Shown here in pieces: positions 38,844-49,434 of a DNA stretch of 64,000 nt. The translations under genes and the position numbers were made by a program. Source of the stretch: Tritrichomonas musculus (lineage: Eukaryota > Parabasalia > Tritrichomonadida > Tritrichomonadidae); assembly GCA_039105265.1 (NCBI GenBank), contig JAPFFF010000003.1, positions 6,262,001-6,326,000 of the forward strand, given 5' to 3'. Below the pieces are notes generated by a model. The model did not search any database. It was not told where the DNA came from and saw only the letters and a program-made list of their open reading frames with translations. The first letter of the stretch is position 1, and each line of letters opens with the position of its first letter.

Positions 38844-39587
38844 ATGAGCACTAAGCCACTCTTTTCATCGCAAAAGCAAGATAATGTATCTAATACAACG
38901 CATGGCAATAAGCATATTAATTTTTCTCAATCTACTTTTTCACCATCTTATTTTAAAGGAAATCAAGATCGTAATATGAAAACAGTTTCACCGATGAGCA
39001 AGCCGCCATTATATAGCCCTAAACAATTTGGTTATACTCTCCCAGTTGGAAATGTTACTCTCAGGGATTTCAATAATTCTCGTTTTAGTTTTCTGAATAC
39101 AACTGATGACCCAGAAACGATACGTGGTTCAAAAGAATGGGTTCCAGCACATAGAAGAGATCCGAATAGTCTTGAAAAGCGAATTCTTTCTCTTTTAAAT
39201 TTGTATAGAAGTCAAAATCAGTTGCCTTCTCTTAATTTTTCACGCCATTTATCAGATATAGTTGCTTCACATAATCAAAAGATGGTTGATGGATCCATTC
39301 GTCCTTCAAATATTGATATAAAGAACCGCGTAAGGCAAGTTGATGGAATAGTTGCATATGCTGAAAACATTGGAACATGCTGTGCTCTTGCTAGTGATGG
39401 TGGATTTTCTGTTCATAAAAATGAATCAATGGAAGCCATTGATCCAGCTAAAAAAATTGTTGATGGATGGATTCAATCGCCATCTTATAGGAGCAATATT
39501 TTGGGAAGATTTAATAAAGTTGGTATAGCAATTGCTAAAGGGAAGAATCAATGGTATGCATCAGTTTTTTTTGCTCTCGTTTATTGA
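38844..39587 (+). CDS. CAP/SCP-superfamily protein without a signal peptide
   Basis: 247 residues. Residues 1-100 are a Ser/Asn/Lys-rich, probably disordered leader. Residues ~110-247 form a CAP domain: LEKRILSLLNLYRSQNQLPS, then LNFSRHLSDIVASHNQKMVD, a GIVAYAENIGTC segment, and AKKIVDGWIQSPSYRSNILG ending NKVGIAIAKGKNQWYASVFF. The usual CAP cavity residues are largely present (His of SHNQ, Glu of AENI, Glu/His-like late site altered). Most CAP proteins are secreted; this one has no hydrophobic N-terminus, so it may be cytosolic or use another route. It is bacterial YkwD-like in brevity. Promoter-like dyads lie just upstream. Confidence 0.87.
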   Translation: MSTKPLFSSQKQDNVSNTTHGNKHINFSQSTFSPSYFKGNQDRNMKTVSPMSKPPLYSPKQFGYTLPVGNVTLRDFNNSRFSFLNTTDDPETIRGSKEWVPAHRRDPNSLEKRILSLLNLYRSQNQLPSLNFSRHLSDIVASHNQKMVDGSIRPSNIDIKNRVRQVDGIVAYAENIGTCCALASDGGFSVHKNESMEAIDPAKKIVDGWIQSPSYRSNILGRFNKVGIAIAKGKNQWYASVFFALVY

Positions 39588-40060
39588 TCTAATTTTTTTC
39601 AATTATTATACTGCATTTTATTATCATGTTTGATTTTATAAAAAGTTTTATTATCTCATATTTTTTATGAGCAATCTGTTAATTTTGTATTATAGAAAGA
39701 TAAAAGAATCTTTATGACAATATATTTGGTAATCGATGAGTAAAAATTTTTGAAATTGATAGACCCATTATCATCATAAAAATCCAGTTATTTAATGTGA
39801 AAATAATGTGAAAACATAATTATTTATATTTAGAATTACAATTTGCATAAGATTTTTAATAAAATATTATAAAAGCGATAGCAATGTGTTAAATATATAA
39901 AAAGTCAAATAAGTTAAAAGGTGAGTATGTATAAAAAAGTAAAAGATTAAGATAAAAATAGAAATTTAAAATCTCAGACATGCCGATAGTTTTTTGATTA
40001 GATTAATTGAAATATTTGAGACGATAAAAATTCTTCATTCTATAAAACTCTTAAAAACTA
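39588..40060. other. Intergenic, nothing recognised apart from an initiator-like site
   Basis: 473 A/T-rich bases. TCATTCTATAAAAC ends 15 bases before the V-ATPase ATG and fits the trichomonad initiator pattern TCA-Py-T-T/A. No RNA gene or repeat. Confidence 0.5.
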
Positions 40061-40810
40061 ATGTCTGATCAAGTTCTCAATGTCGTTCCAACGCGTATGG
40101 AACTTCAAAACTTGAAAGGTAAGCTCCAAGGAGCTATCCGAGGCCACGACCTTCTCAAAAAGAAAAGTGACGCTTTAGCAATGAAATTCCGTTCCCTTTT
40201 ACGAGAAATTCGCGAAATTAAATTAAAGATCGGCCAACTTGCACAAGATGCAGCATTCGCATATACTGAAGTTAAGTTTATATCCAGCGATATCAGTCCA
40301 ATCGTTATTCAAAGTGTCGGATCAACTGCTCAAATGCTTACCATGACACTTGATAATATTGCTGGTGTTCGTGTTCCTGATTTTACACGCCAAAATCCTC
40401 AAAGCTCATCAAATCAATTTTTCGGTCTGTCTCGAGGTGGTCAGCAAATTCAAAAGGCAAGAGATGCTTATACAGAACTTTTAGATAATCTCATTAGACT
40501 CGCTATGCTTCAGACTACTTTCACAATCATCGATCAAGTTCTCAAGATCACAAATCGTCGTGTTAATGCTATGGAATATGTCCTTATCCCAAGATATAAG
40601 AATACAATCGCTGTTGTCGATAACTCACTCGAAGAAAATGAACGTGAAGAATTCTATCGACTTAAAAAGGTCCAACAGAAAAGAAAAGTCGTTCAAGAAC
40701 AGCAAGAAAAAGAGAGACTTGCAAGATTTGCACCTAAAAAGGATCAAAACCAAGAAGTGCCGAACATGTTGAATGAAGATTCATCTGATGATTCTGATGT
40801 CCTCTTCTAA
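40061..40810 (+). CDS. ATP6V1D: V-type ATPase subunit D (central stalk)
   Basis: 249 residues, matching the ~247-256 of animal and yeast homologues. The N-terminus (VPTRMELQNLKGKLQGAIRG, then HDLLKKKSDALAMKFR) is the highly conserved start of the subunit. The paired long coiled-coil helices, with a short loop domain between (~80-130) and the C-terminal RRVNAMEYVLIPRYKNTIAV, complete the family pattern. Subunit D forms the rotating shaft of the V1 sector that couples ATP hydrolysis to proton pumping into acidic compartments. The acidic end (NEDSSDDSDVLF) is not conserved. The stop codon context is TAAAA. A (TTTA)n microsatellite begins about 15 bases downstream. Confidence 0.98.
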   Translation: MSDQVLNVVPTRMELQNLKGKLQGAIRGHDLLKKKSDALAMKFRSLLREIREIKLKIGQLAQDAAFAYTEVKFISSDISPIVIQSVGSTAQMLTMTLDNIAGVRVPDFTRQNPQSSSNQFFGLSRGGQQIQKARDAYTELLDNLIRLAMLQTTFTIIDQVLKITNRRVNAMEYVLIPRYKNTIAVVDNSLEENEREEFYRLKKVQQKRKVVQEQQEKERLARFAPKKDQNQEVPNMLNEDSSDDSDVLF

Positions 40811-40823
40811 AAATTTCTTTTTT

Positions 40824-40886
<63 letters not shown>

Positions 40887-40890
40887 TTTT
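40824..40890. repeat. (TTTA)n microsatellite, about 16 units
   Basis: A pure TTTA tetranucleotide run occupies the 3' flank of the V-ATPase subunit D gene. It is likely variable between strains. Confidence 0.95.
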
Positions 40891-40953
40891 CAGCGATAGT
40901 TTTTTGGTGATTTTATTTATAACAGAAGGGGAGATACTCATTAAATCTTTATC

Positions 40954-42335
40954 AGAGGTGCGGACAGGGTGAAGTGATTTAGATTCGCACCAAAATTCGT
41001 ATATATTAATTAATTTTTATGAGCATTATAATGATATAATTTTTTTTTATTTTCGTCCACGGGGCCGACCTGTGGCGATATATGATTTTTTTTCTGAGGT
41101 AGAAAAATATAAACCACTGAAAAAAATATAAAAATATGTAAACTATAGAAATTATGTAATTAAGAGAAAAATCTATTATTTAGAAGAAAAAAAGTAATAA
41201 AAACATGATAAAAATCATTTTTATACTATTTAAAAAATTGTGTCTCGTTTGTTATTATTTGATTATTAATGTATGATATAGTTTCCACTTAAATTGGCCC
41301 AAAAAAAAATTGAGAAAAAGAAAATGGGCCATATTTAATAAAAAAAAGTATTTTAAAATTATATTATTAATATATAATTGTTATATATTTTATTTGTATC
41401 ATATAATTATTATAATATATTAAAATAATAAATTACATATTAAGATATGAATTTAAATGCAACGACTCTCAATTATTATTTACTATATTCTCAATTTTAT
41501 TCTCGAAGATTTTTTTATTCAAAATTTATGAAAAAAAAAAAATTAATGAAAAAAACTTTCTACATTTGATTTAAAATTTAATTAAACTTCAAAATATATA
41601 AAGAAAATTATTTATTTTATTTCTCTCAAATTAACATTTTATGAGAAACGCTTTGAAATTAAAATTGTTCAATATTTAGAATATACAGTTATATAAAGTT
41701 TATTAATTGTTTATATTTATTTTAAATATTTTTATAGTATATATAATATTATTAAAAGTTATATAATCTATGATATACATATAAATATAAAAAGATATTT
41801 GCTTAATATTTACATAAATATTTTTTATTGAAAAAAAATCGTTATTAATGTTTATGATTTTAAAATTGATATTTGCTGCTCAGCCCCCTGAATCAAATTA
41901 AACTAAATTTAGCATATCTTTATTAAATTAAAAGTACAATATTTAAATGTAATTATAATCTAAATAAATTCTTTATTTATTTAGATATTTCAAAAAAATA
42001 TATAAAAACTCATTAAAATGAACTTTTTAACAAAATATGAAATATTTATAAAATAACAAAATGCATAATCAATCATTAATTTCCAATATATATAATAATT
42101 AATCATTATAAATTCAATCCATCCATCAGGTGGCTGGATTGGGTTATTTTCATAGGATACTTGTTTGTGTTATTATAACTTATATAATTGATATTTTAAA
42201 ACATTTAAATATTAAATATATATAATAATTGCACTAGAATATAATATCAAAATGTTATTTAGTAATTATTAATACATAAAAAGATATACATATTTTTATA
42301 AACGTTAAAAATTTAAAGTAGGTGTCCGCACCTCT
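40954..42335. mobile_element. 1.38-kb nonautonomous DNA transposon, family with AGAGGTGCGGAC ends (copy A)
   Basis: Ends AGAGGTGCGGAC (left) and GTCCGCACCTCT (right) are perfect inverted complements. The 8 bases TCTTTATC occur directly outside both ends (40946-40953 and 42336-42343), a perfect target duplication. Eight bases fit the hAT superfamily, although the terminal bases differ from the usual hAT CA..G start. A small hairpin lies near each end (GGTGCG/CGCACC at 40957-40991; CAATCCA/TGGATTG at 42115-42141). No long open frame is present, so it needs a protein from elsewhere. The left ~370 bases match copy B at 49063, and the right ~450 bases match copies B and C. Confidence 0.9.
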
Positions 42336-42343
42336 TCTTTATC

Positions 42344-43225
42344 CGATTTTTTTTGAAACTTCTATTTTATCTTTATATAAATGTGCTATGCATCACATTA
42401 AAGAAATTTTCATTTACATGCTGACAATTTCAAGAAATGATAAATAAATGATTTGAATGCGACTTTTGAATGTTATAAATAGAAGATCTTTTAGAAGATC
42501 TCTAGAAAAAGATTTTGTTTTCTTATTATTTTGTTTTATCATGCCTGATGATAGTATTAAAATATATATCTTGATAAAGGTAACTACACTCCCATTTGTA
42601 TGATAATTTATATTTTCCTCAATTAATAATTTTTATATGTAATTATAATTGTAGAAAACACAGTAGTTATTGGGAACAACATTTTATTTGAAATTATGGA
42701 TGAAGATAATTATTGCAAATATTTTGCTAAAAAAAGAATTTTTGTTGTTTTAAAAGCTTAAAATTCCATTTCAAATGTTTTTTATTTCATTATAATAATG
42801 CAATACTGATTTTTTATTTGCTTTATCTGAAATTATAATCTAATTTTTTCTTGATTTCTATCCTTTTTTTTATTTTTCATGTTTAATATTCATTTAAATT
42901 ATAGTACAATTATAAAAACATGATTTTCTTCTAAAAAAAGAGTTTTGAGTAAATCCATAATTATTATTAATAACTTAATAAACCTCTTTCTAAATATCAT
43001 TTCTTGATTAAACTTCTCTTTATGAAAGAATTTCGATAAAAAAAGAAATGCAAAATGAAAAATATGAATTTTTAAAAAATCATAAAAAAAAAGTCTGTTT
43101 CGAAAGTGGAATATTCTGTTACGAAAGTGGATAAAAAATCAAAAAGTTAGGTGATAATAAATTTTGAAAATTTTGGTGGTTACATTTTCTGTTACGAAAG
43201 TGGATTTTTCCGTTACAAAAGTGGA
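42344..43225. other. Repeat-rich intergenic DNA, no gene seen
   Basis: 882 A/T-rich bases. Near 43095-43225 four spaced copies of a 16-base motif close to CTGTTACGAAAGTGGA occur (43095, 43116, 43189, 43211). No RNA gene or coding frame recognised. Confidence 0.55.
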
Positions 43226-43228
43226 ACA

Positions 43229-43896
43229 ACTGTATTTAGAATATACAGTTATATAAAGTTTATTAATTGTTTATATTTATTTTAAATATTTTTATAGTAT
43301 ATATAATATTATTAAAAGTTATATAACCTATGATATACATATAAATTTAAAAAGATATTTGCTTAATATTTTACCAAAAAATTTTATTGAAAAAAAATCG
43401 TTATTAATGTTTATGATTTTAAAATTGATATTTGCAGCTCAGCCCCCTGAATCAAATTAAACTAAATTTAGCAAATCTTTATTAAATTAAATGTAAAATA
43501 TTTAAATGCAATTATAAACTAAATAAATTCTTTATTTATTTAGATATTTCAAAAAAATATGTAAAAATTCATTAAAATGAACTTTTTAACAAAATATGAA
43601 ATATTTATAAAATAACAAAATTCATAATTAATCATTAATTTCCAATATATATATAATAATTAATCATTATAATTTCAATCCATCCATCAGGTGGCTGGAT
43701 TAGGTTATTTTCATAGGATACTTGTTTGTGTTATTATAACTTATATAATTGATATTTTAAAACATTTAAATAATAAATATATAAAATAATTGCACTATAA
43801 TATAATATCAAAATTTTATTTAGTAATTATTAATACATAAAAAGATATACATATTTTTATAAACGTTAAAAATGTAGAGTAGGTGTCCGCACCTCT
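43229..43896. mobile_element. Partial copy C of the 8-bp-duplication family (right part only)
   Basis: From ~43229 (TATTTAGAATATACAGTTAT) to GTCCGCACCTCT at 43885-43896 the sequence follows copy A (41672-42335) with a few per cent differences. No matching left end is present upstream, so the copy is truncated or rearranged. The motif CGCACCTCT appears again at 44111-44119, which may be the edge of a still more decayed relative. Confidence 0.85.
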
Positions 43897-44130
43897 ATTA
43901 AAATATATTATTAAAAATAACTGATTATAGATCAAGATAAATATGAATTTGTTTTTAATAAACAAAATCATATGCTTTGGTTGCTTATAATGAAGATAAA
44001 TATTAAACTAATATATTTTTATTATTATATTTGAATATAATGCTTATTTATTTTGCAAAAAATAAATTATACTTACTATTTTCCAAGATATTACAAAATA
44101 TTTTAGTTCTCGCACCTCTTTTTTACTATA

Positions 44131-44434
44131 TAGTCTACTGGAAAACCCCATACCATTTTTATTCACCTATTTTTGGCCTTTAATTGTGGCAAAAAGTACC
44201 CTGGTGGAAAACCCACCTACCATTTTCTATTCAATTTTTTTATCGAAAAATTGAATAGATTGAATTTTTAAATACTAATATCTAAATATAAAATAAACAT
44301 TTTTTAAATAATAATAATTATTTTATCAAATGAACATTTTATCTATATGTATATATGATATTATGATTCTAACTCTTTTATATAGAGATTTGGTAGGGGG
44401 TTTTCCATTTGGTAGGAGGTTTTACTCTAGACTA
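44131..44434. mobile_element. Short inverted-repeat element (MITE) flanked by TATA
   Basis: The left end TAGTCTACTGGAAAACCCC and the right end GGTTTTACTCTAGACTA are imperfect complements. Both are bordered by TATA, consistent with a TA target as in Tc1/mariner-type insertion. The inner part repeats GGAAAACCC.ACCTACCATT-like blocks on the left and TGGTAGG.GGTTTT blocks on the right, so each arm is itself a duplicated motif. 304 bases, no coding frame. Confidence 0.65.
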
Positions 44435-44904
44435 TATATATATATATAAAATTATATAAATACTTTTTGACAGCCTCATAGGTCAAAGTTAGGTGAAAAA
44501 ATCATCTTTTTTTGTGAGAAAAATGAAAAATTTCGAAAAACACCCGCAGACCTCTATCGTTTAAAATTTAAAAGGGTAGACCTAATTTTTTTAAATCAGT
44601 AATTGAATACCTTTATAACTGATTAGTTTGTTATCAGTTATCAAGAATGCCATTGTTTGATCGTTCGAATAATCATAAAAACATTAAAAATTTTTGGTCT
44701 GCCAATAAACTGCAAAAATTTTATTTTTCCACTTCATCCCAATGAGTCTCACAAAAAATTGAATGTAATTTGATCATTGGATAAATGATGGTAAACCAAT
44801 CAAATATTGTATCGTTTAGGTTAATGATTAACTAAACTTTCTAAAATGACTCAAGCATAACAAAACAATAATAACACTAAACAAAAATATTAACAAACGA
44901 ACAT
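44435..44904. other. Intergenic, no gene seen
   Basis: 470 A/T-rich bases downstream of the PP2A scaffold gene. A TATATATATATA run borders the MITE. A slightly richer block with CACCCGCAGACCTCTATCG lies near 44541-44560; its CCTCTATCG part recurs near 60569. No RNA gene assigned. Confidence 0.5.
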
Positions 44905-46560
44905 TTATGAAATATCGAGTTGTTTTGCTAATTCAGCTACATCTTCATCTGGATCATCTTTAAGTGGAGATAATATATTTTGGTAATTTCTTGGCGTATA
45001 TTTAGCAACTACTAGTCTAACATTACTTACATTATCTTTTGCAGCATTGTATAAAATTTCGAATCCATTTGGATTAAAAAGCTCACAAGAAATAACAGCT
45101 CTTACTGCCGTTTGACGAATTTTATAATCTTCATCATCAGCTGCTTTTTTAATAATTGGAACCACGTCATTCTTAAACCAATCGTCACCCAAATTCTTCT
45201 TCAGATAAGGTAAATTTTCAACCATTGATACTCTAACATCATATGCTCCATCATTTAACAAAAGGGATGTAAGTTGAGTGAAGGATTTATAAATATCTTT
45301 CGAATTATCTTGTGGTTTAATCACAGTTAATATGATTTCAATAATTTTCTGCTTTTCTCTCCACAAATACTTATGTTGTGATTTAATTAACGTGATTATA
45401 CATTCAAGGGCAGTTTCTCGTGCAATTTCTTTCGATTTCAAAGATTCAATTGCAGCTAGCTTAACTTCACGAGAAGGATCTGGTATTAAATCAAGAAGGT
45501 GCGATGTTACAAAGTCAAATCCAAGTGAATTTGAAAAAAGTGGAAGGCCCGAAGCTATCGTTGTTCTACAATGCTGATTTGTATCTTTTGAGAACTTTTC
45601 AATCATTTCTTTCATTTTATTTGTATCAATATTTCTCATTTTTGAAACAAATGGAAGTTGCTGACATGCTGCCATTCTAACTTCATCTTCATTATCGGAC
45701 GCTCCTATTTGGAGAAATTGATAAAATTCATCAAAAGTTACTTTAACGTTCTGAAAAATTGATTTTAGTGAGTTTATTGTTGTACACCGAACTCGCCAAC
45801 TTGAATGTTTCAAAAGCTTATGTAACGGCTCAATTGTGTCTTTGTATTTTTCTTGTAATCGTTGTACGTAATTGATGAAAAAGGTTGATATTTCGCATAG
45901 TATTGATATTGAAAAGTCATCAAGTAAGGTTAAAATACTTTCAAAAAGTTGGATTGCTTCTGGTTCATTAAGCATGCCAACTATTTCAGAACTCATCTTA
46001 ACAAATGAATATCGAACTAAAGATGTTTCTGACTCACAAAGTGAAAGCGCAGATTTAAGTAATTGTTTTGTAATATTATAAGATATATGGTATAAAATTT
46101 TTGGAATAATTGATAAAGCAGCCATTTGTGATAAATCCCACTCTGTTTTAAGTAGCTCATCAACAAATTCAGGGATTAGTTTGTCGTTAATATCATCATT
46201 ATTTAATTTAGCAAAAGACCCTATACAATTAGAAAATGCATTCCTAACAACTTTTGAGTCGAGCTCAGATAAAAATTTAATTTCATTAAGTAAGCGCCGA
46301 ATTTCTGAAATTTGAAATTGCGATATATCGATTTTTGAAATATTATCGAGAATTAAAGCCCAGTCTTTTTCTGTATAACACGGCGTGTTTAATAAATAAG
46401 GGAGATATTCGGTAGTTGATCTCTCAGGTCCTAATGATTTGAAAACAGTTTGTATGAGCTGCAAGCTTGCTAGTCTAACTTCTGGCTTAAGATTTCTAAT
46501 ATTAAGTATCGATTGATATATTTCAGCATTTGTCATTTCTTTTGATGGATTTTGATTCAT
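44905..46560 (-). CDS. PPP2R1A: Protein phosphatase 2A scaffold subunit A (PR65)
   Basis: The frame is open from 46593, but the likely start is the Met at 46560 (MNQNPSKEMTNAEIY), giving 551 residues; the 11 residues before it look like leader. The protein is a solenoid of ~39-residue HEAT repeats, about 14-15 in number. The early LGPERSTTEYLPYLL matches PR65's LGPERTR..LIPFL. Repeats such as DNEDEVRMAACQQLPFVSKM and DGAYDVRVSMVENLPYLKKN and DEDYKIRQTAVRAVI carry the D-D-VR pattern. PR65 is the scaffold joining the catalytic C subunit and the variable B subunit of PP2A. The length is slightly under the animal form (589 residues). Confidence 0.92.
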   Translation of the reverse strand: MNQNPSKEMTNAEIYQSILNIRNLKPEVRLASLQLIQTVFKSLGPERSTTEYLPYLLNTPCYTEKDWALILDNISKIDISQFQISEIRRLLNEIKFLSELDSKVVRNAFSNCIGSFAKLNNDDINDKLIPEFVDELLKTEWDLSQMAALSIIPKILYHISYNITKQLLKSALSLCESETSLVRYSFVKMSSEIVGMLNEPEAIQLFESILTLLDDFSISILCEISTFFINYVQRLQEKYKDTIEPLHKLLKHSSWRVRCTTINSLKSIFQNVKVTFDEFYQFLQIGASDNEDEVRMAACQQLPFVSKMRNIDTNKMKEMIEKFSKDTNQHCRTTIASGLPLFSNSLGFDFVTSHLLDLIPDPSREVKLAAIESLKSKEIARETALECIITLIKSQHKYLWREKQKIIEIILTVIKPQDNSKDIYKSFTQLTSLLLNDGAYDVRVSMVENLPYLKKNLGDDWFKNDVVPIIKKAADDEDYKIRQTAVRAVISCELFNPNGFEILYNAAKDNVSNVRLVVAKYTPRNYQNILSPLKDDPDEDVAELAKQLDIS

Positions 46561-46701
46561 TTGATAAATATTTTTGAGAATAAATAAACGCATACATCAA
46601 AGGCGATTTTATTTGATGTTAACGATCAAAAATCATTAAACAAATTTCTATTAACAAGTCAAATTTGGTGAATTATATTTGAATAGATTTAATCAAATTA
46701 A

Positions 46702-47409
46702 ATGAGCTTCTTCAAGAAGCTATTTTTCTGGACAAATTCAAATCGAATCCGGGAAACTGATATAAAATGCTCCTCTCCTCCTTTGTTGGATCTTCCATAC
46801 AAGTTTCCTGGACGCAATATTTATAGCGTTAAAAAACTCCAAACAAAAATTTATCATAACCAATCATGCTCCACAGATGGCTTAACCAATGATATATCTG
46901 TGCAATGCGAAATACATGATCCACCAATATGGCATAAAAAATCATCAAAAAATGTTAAAAAAAAAAAAAATTCGAAAAGTATGCAAAAAACAATTATTAA
47001 TGACAATAATTCTAATGCCAATGATACGCTTGCTATTGATATTACTATTAATTTCCCAGAGAAGCCAAAACCTTTAAGACGAAATCAAGAATTTGATCTA
47101 AGTGGAATTGAAAAATTTATCAAAAATTCAAAACAACAGGAACCCATATTTCATTTTATATTTGACGATCAAATACAAAAAATACCAGAAAACAAAATAG
47201 AAGTACAAGAAATTTCTCTTCCAATCCATGAAAATATAAAACAAGATGAAACTACTCATGAAAGCGATAAATCTGCGGAAGAAACCAATTTATATGATTT
47301 TAATTCAAATACTCAAAACAATAATGTAATTGAATTAAGTGATCAACAACAAATCGACAATTTCGATTTACCCGAACCACAAGGCCGCTTTGTTTTTGAA
47401 TTTGATTAA
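46702..47409 (+). CDS. Hypothetical protein, divergent neighbour of the PP2A scaffold gene
   Basis: 235 residues, not recognised. The N-terminus MSFFKKLFFWTNSNRIRE is basic and amphipathic and could touch a membrane. A Lys run (KKSSKNVKKKKNSKS) lies at ~75-90, and the C-terminal half is acidic and Gln/Asn-rich with short hydrophobic clusters (EPIFHFIFDDQIQKIP) and an ending GRFVFEFD. No known domain. It shares a 141-base divergent spacer with the PP2A scaffold gene. I consider it real because the open frame and composition match its neighbours. Confidence 0.65.
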   Translation: MSFFKKLFFWTNSNRIRETDIKCSSPPLLDLPYKFPGRNIYSVKKLQTKIYHNQSCSTDGLTNDISVQCEIHDPPIWHKKSSKNVKKKKNSKSMQKTIINDNNSNANDTLAIDITINFPEKPKPLRRNQEFDLSGIEKFIKNSKQQEPIFHFIFDDQIQKIPENKIEVQEISLPIHENIKQDETTHESDKSAEETNLYDFNSNTQNNNVIELSDQQQIDNFDLPEPQGRFVFEFD

Positions 47410-47888
47410 TAATTAAGTTCATCAACAGTTTGTGAAAATTGATCAAAATGCGGAAAATCGAGATAAATCATTTTTTTTGATTGTGTTTTTAATATATAAA
47501 AATTGCCTTTAGAACAATTACATATATAATTTTTTTTTGTTGGCGATCAGAAAATGTTTATCAGGAAATGTAGTTTTAAATTATTAAATCAAGAAATTGA
47601 AAAAATTCTGAGTTGAAATTAAGAATTTGTGTAAGCTATGAGAATTTTCACAAATTTTGAATTATCGTAACAATTTTTTTTTTAATTCAAAATTCTAATT
47701 ACAAATAATAAAAAACTTTAGATAATTTATTAAATTGTTATTATATTACTAAATGAAAATAAATATATATGTAATTATATAATTTAACAATATTCTAGCA
47801 AGATATAAATATTTGATATTTTTTCTTTCAATTCAATTTTGAGAAACAAAATTTGTATTAACTCATAGAAAAATCCACTCTATTCTTA
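47410..47888. other. Intergenic, A/T-rich, nothing recognised
   Basis: 479 bases between two plus-strand genes. Short T tracts only. Confidence 0.6.
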
Positions 47889-48557
47889 ATGGATAAACAA
47901 AAAATTGAAAATATAAAAACAATATATTTTTTATGGAATATGGGATCATTTACACCATGCTCATTTATTTTAATGATTTTCATATTTTTCTTTGGCGCTG
48001 TTGGAGTTATTTCACTTGTTGCAGCAATTGTTTGCTCTATTATATATGCTTTGAAATTTAAAGATGTAATACCAATATCATGTAACCCTACTAATTTTGG
48101 CCTTGCCATTTCATTAACTATTATTATTATTTTATTTTTTGTTTTGCTCCTTGCCGCTTTTATAATTACGAAAAAATATGAAAAACTTAAACTTACAATA
48201 ATCTTTTTAGGAATTAGTTTATTACCTTTTATAGCACTTTTTATAATACTTATTTTGATTCCTTATTTTTCATCAGATAAAAAAATTAAACAAACTTTAC
48301 CATCTATTATTCAAAAATTTTTAGAAAGTGATTCAAATTGCTTGGGAGATTTTACAAAAATACATACCTGCAATACATTATCCAATTGCACAATATCAGC
48401 TGAAGAAATAATTAAAAAAAAATACAGACCAATCATGAAATCATCAATAATTTTAGTTTCAATAACAGACGGATCTATTCTTTTAATGATATTGCTCTTA
48501 ATTTTTTTCTTTGCGCCTTGTCCTTGTGGACCAGTTCATGATATGAATAGGTTTTAA
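47889..48557 (+). CDS. Tetraspanin-like four-helix membrane protein
   Basis: 222 residues. Hydrophobic helices lie at ~25-53, ~70-93, ~101-124 and ~190-210, giving three helices, one loop of ~65 residues, then the last helix. This is the tetraspanin layout. The loop contains several cysteines (NCLGDF, HTCNTLSNC), but I do not see a clean CCG motif. The C-terminal part has CPCGP after the last helix, possibly a palmitoylation site. Tetraspanin-like proteins occur in trichomonads and act in surface adhesion and vesicle organisation. The assignment rests on topology rather than on signature motifs, so it could be another four-helix family. Confidence 0.6.
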   Translation: MDKQKIENIKTIYFLWNMGSFTPCSFILMIFIFFFGAVGVISLVAAIVCSIIYALKFKDVIPISCNPTNFGLAISLTIIIILFFVLLLAAFIITKKYEKLKLTIIFLGISLLPFIALFIILILIPYFSSDKKIKQTLPSIIQKFLESDSNCLGDFTKIHTCNTLSNCTISAEEIIKKKYRPIMKSSIILVSITDGSILLMILLLIFFFAPCPCGPVHDMNRF

Positions 48558-49054
48558 TATCTATGTTTTGTGAGCAAATTTTCTTTTTTTAAATTATATT
48601 TTCTTCTATTTTGCAAAATTGTTACATAAAAATTAGTTTAAACTAATTTTTTTGCCATGATCTCATATGGCAATAGAGGAAAAAAAAAAAAAATACAATG
48701 TTATTCTTTTATAAATATATTCAACTAAGCAAAATAAAAAAATAAGAAATTATTCAAAAGAAAAGGAAAAAAAAAGATTATTTCAGATTTTGGTAATCAA
48801 ATAATAATATTTTAAAAATATATAATAATTATATCTCTCATACACATCCCTCTCCATTCCTGCATATTTATGAGATATGATTTCTCCAAACAACGGAATT
48901 CAAGAAGATCTTTTTCTCGAATTTTTTTAAAAATAATATGATTATCATTATCATAATTTTATATAATGAGTTATAAAGAATAGCTTTGATAAATTTACAT
49001 GAAAAAATTGTTATTCGAAAAACTTTAAAGTGCTAGAAAAAAAATTATGTTACC
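48558..49054. other. Intergenic, nothing recognised
   Basis: 497 A/T-rich bases between the four-helix gene and the target duplication of the 5.2-kb element. A short AGTTTAAACT palindrome lies near 48636. No RNA gene. Confidence 0.55.
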
Positions 49055-49215
49055 GTAAAAATAGGTGCGGACAGGGTGAAGTGATTTAGATTCGCACCAA
49101 AATTCGTATATATTAATTAATTTTTATGAGCATTATAATGATATAATTTTTTTTTTATTTTCGTCCACGGCCGACTTGTGGTGATATATGATTTTTTTTC
49201 TGAGGTAGAAAAATA

Positions 49216-49434
49216 GACCTCTTAGTTAAGAAAGGTGGCCGTTAATTTATTTGTCTCAAAGTTCGTTATTTTATTTCAAACTTCCTTATGTTTTGAATGC
49301 TACTTACAAATTAAAAATTTTATTTTTCTCTCAAAATCCTAACAAAGTTTGAGAGGAGATAACAAATTTGGATAGAATTATAACAAACTTTGAGACAAAT
49401 AAATTAACGGCCACCTTTCTTAACTAAGAGGTCT
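49216..49434. mobile_element. 219-bp MITE nested in the left end of the 5.2-kb element
   Basis: Comparison with copy A shows a clean insertion. The element begins GACCTCTTAGTTAAGAAAGG and ends in the complement. The inverted repeats run ~55 bases with almost no mismatch, joined by a short A/T-rich centre. AATA flanks both sides (49212-49215, 49435-49438), so the target duplication is about 4 bases; a 2-3-base reading cannot be excluded. No coding capacity. Confidence 0.9.
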
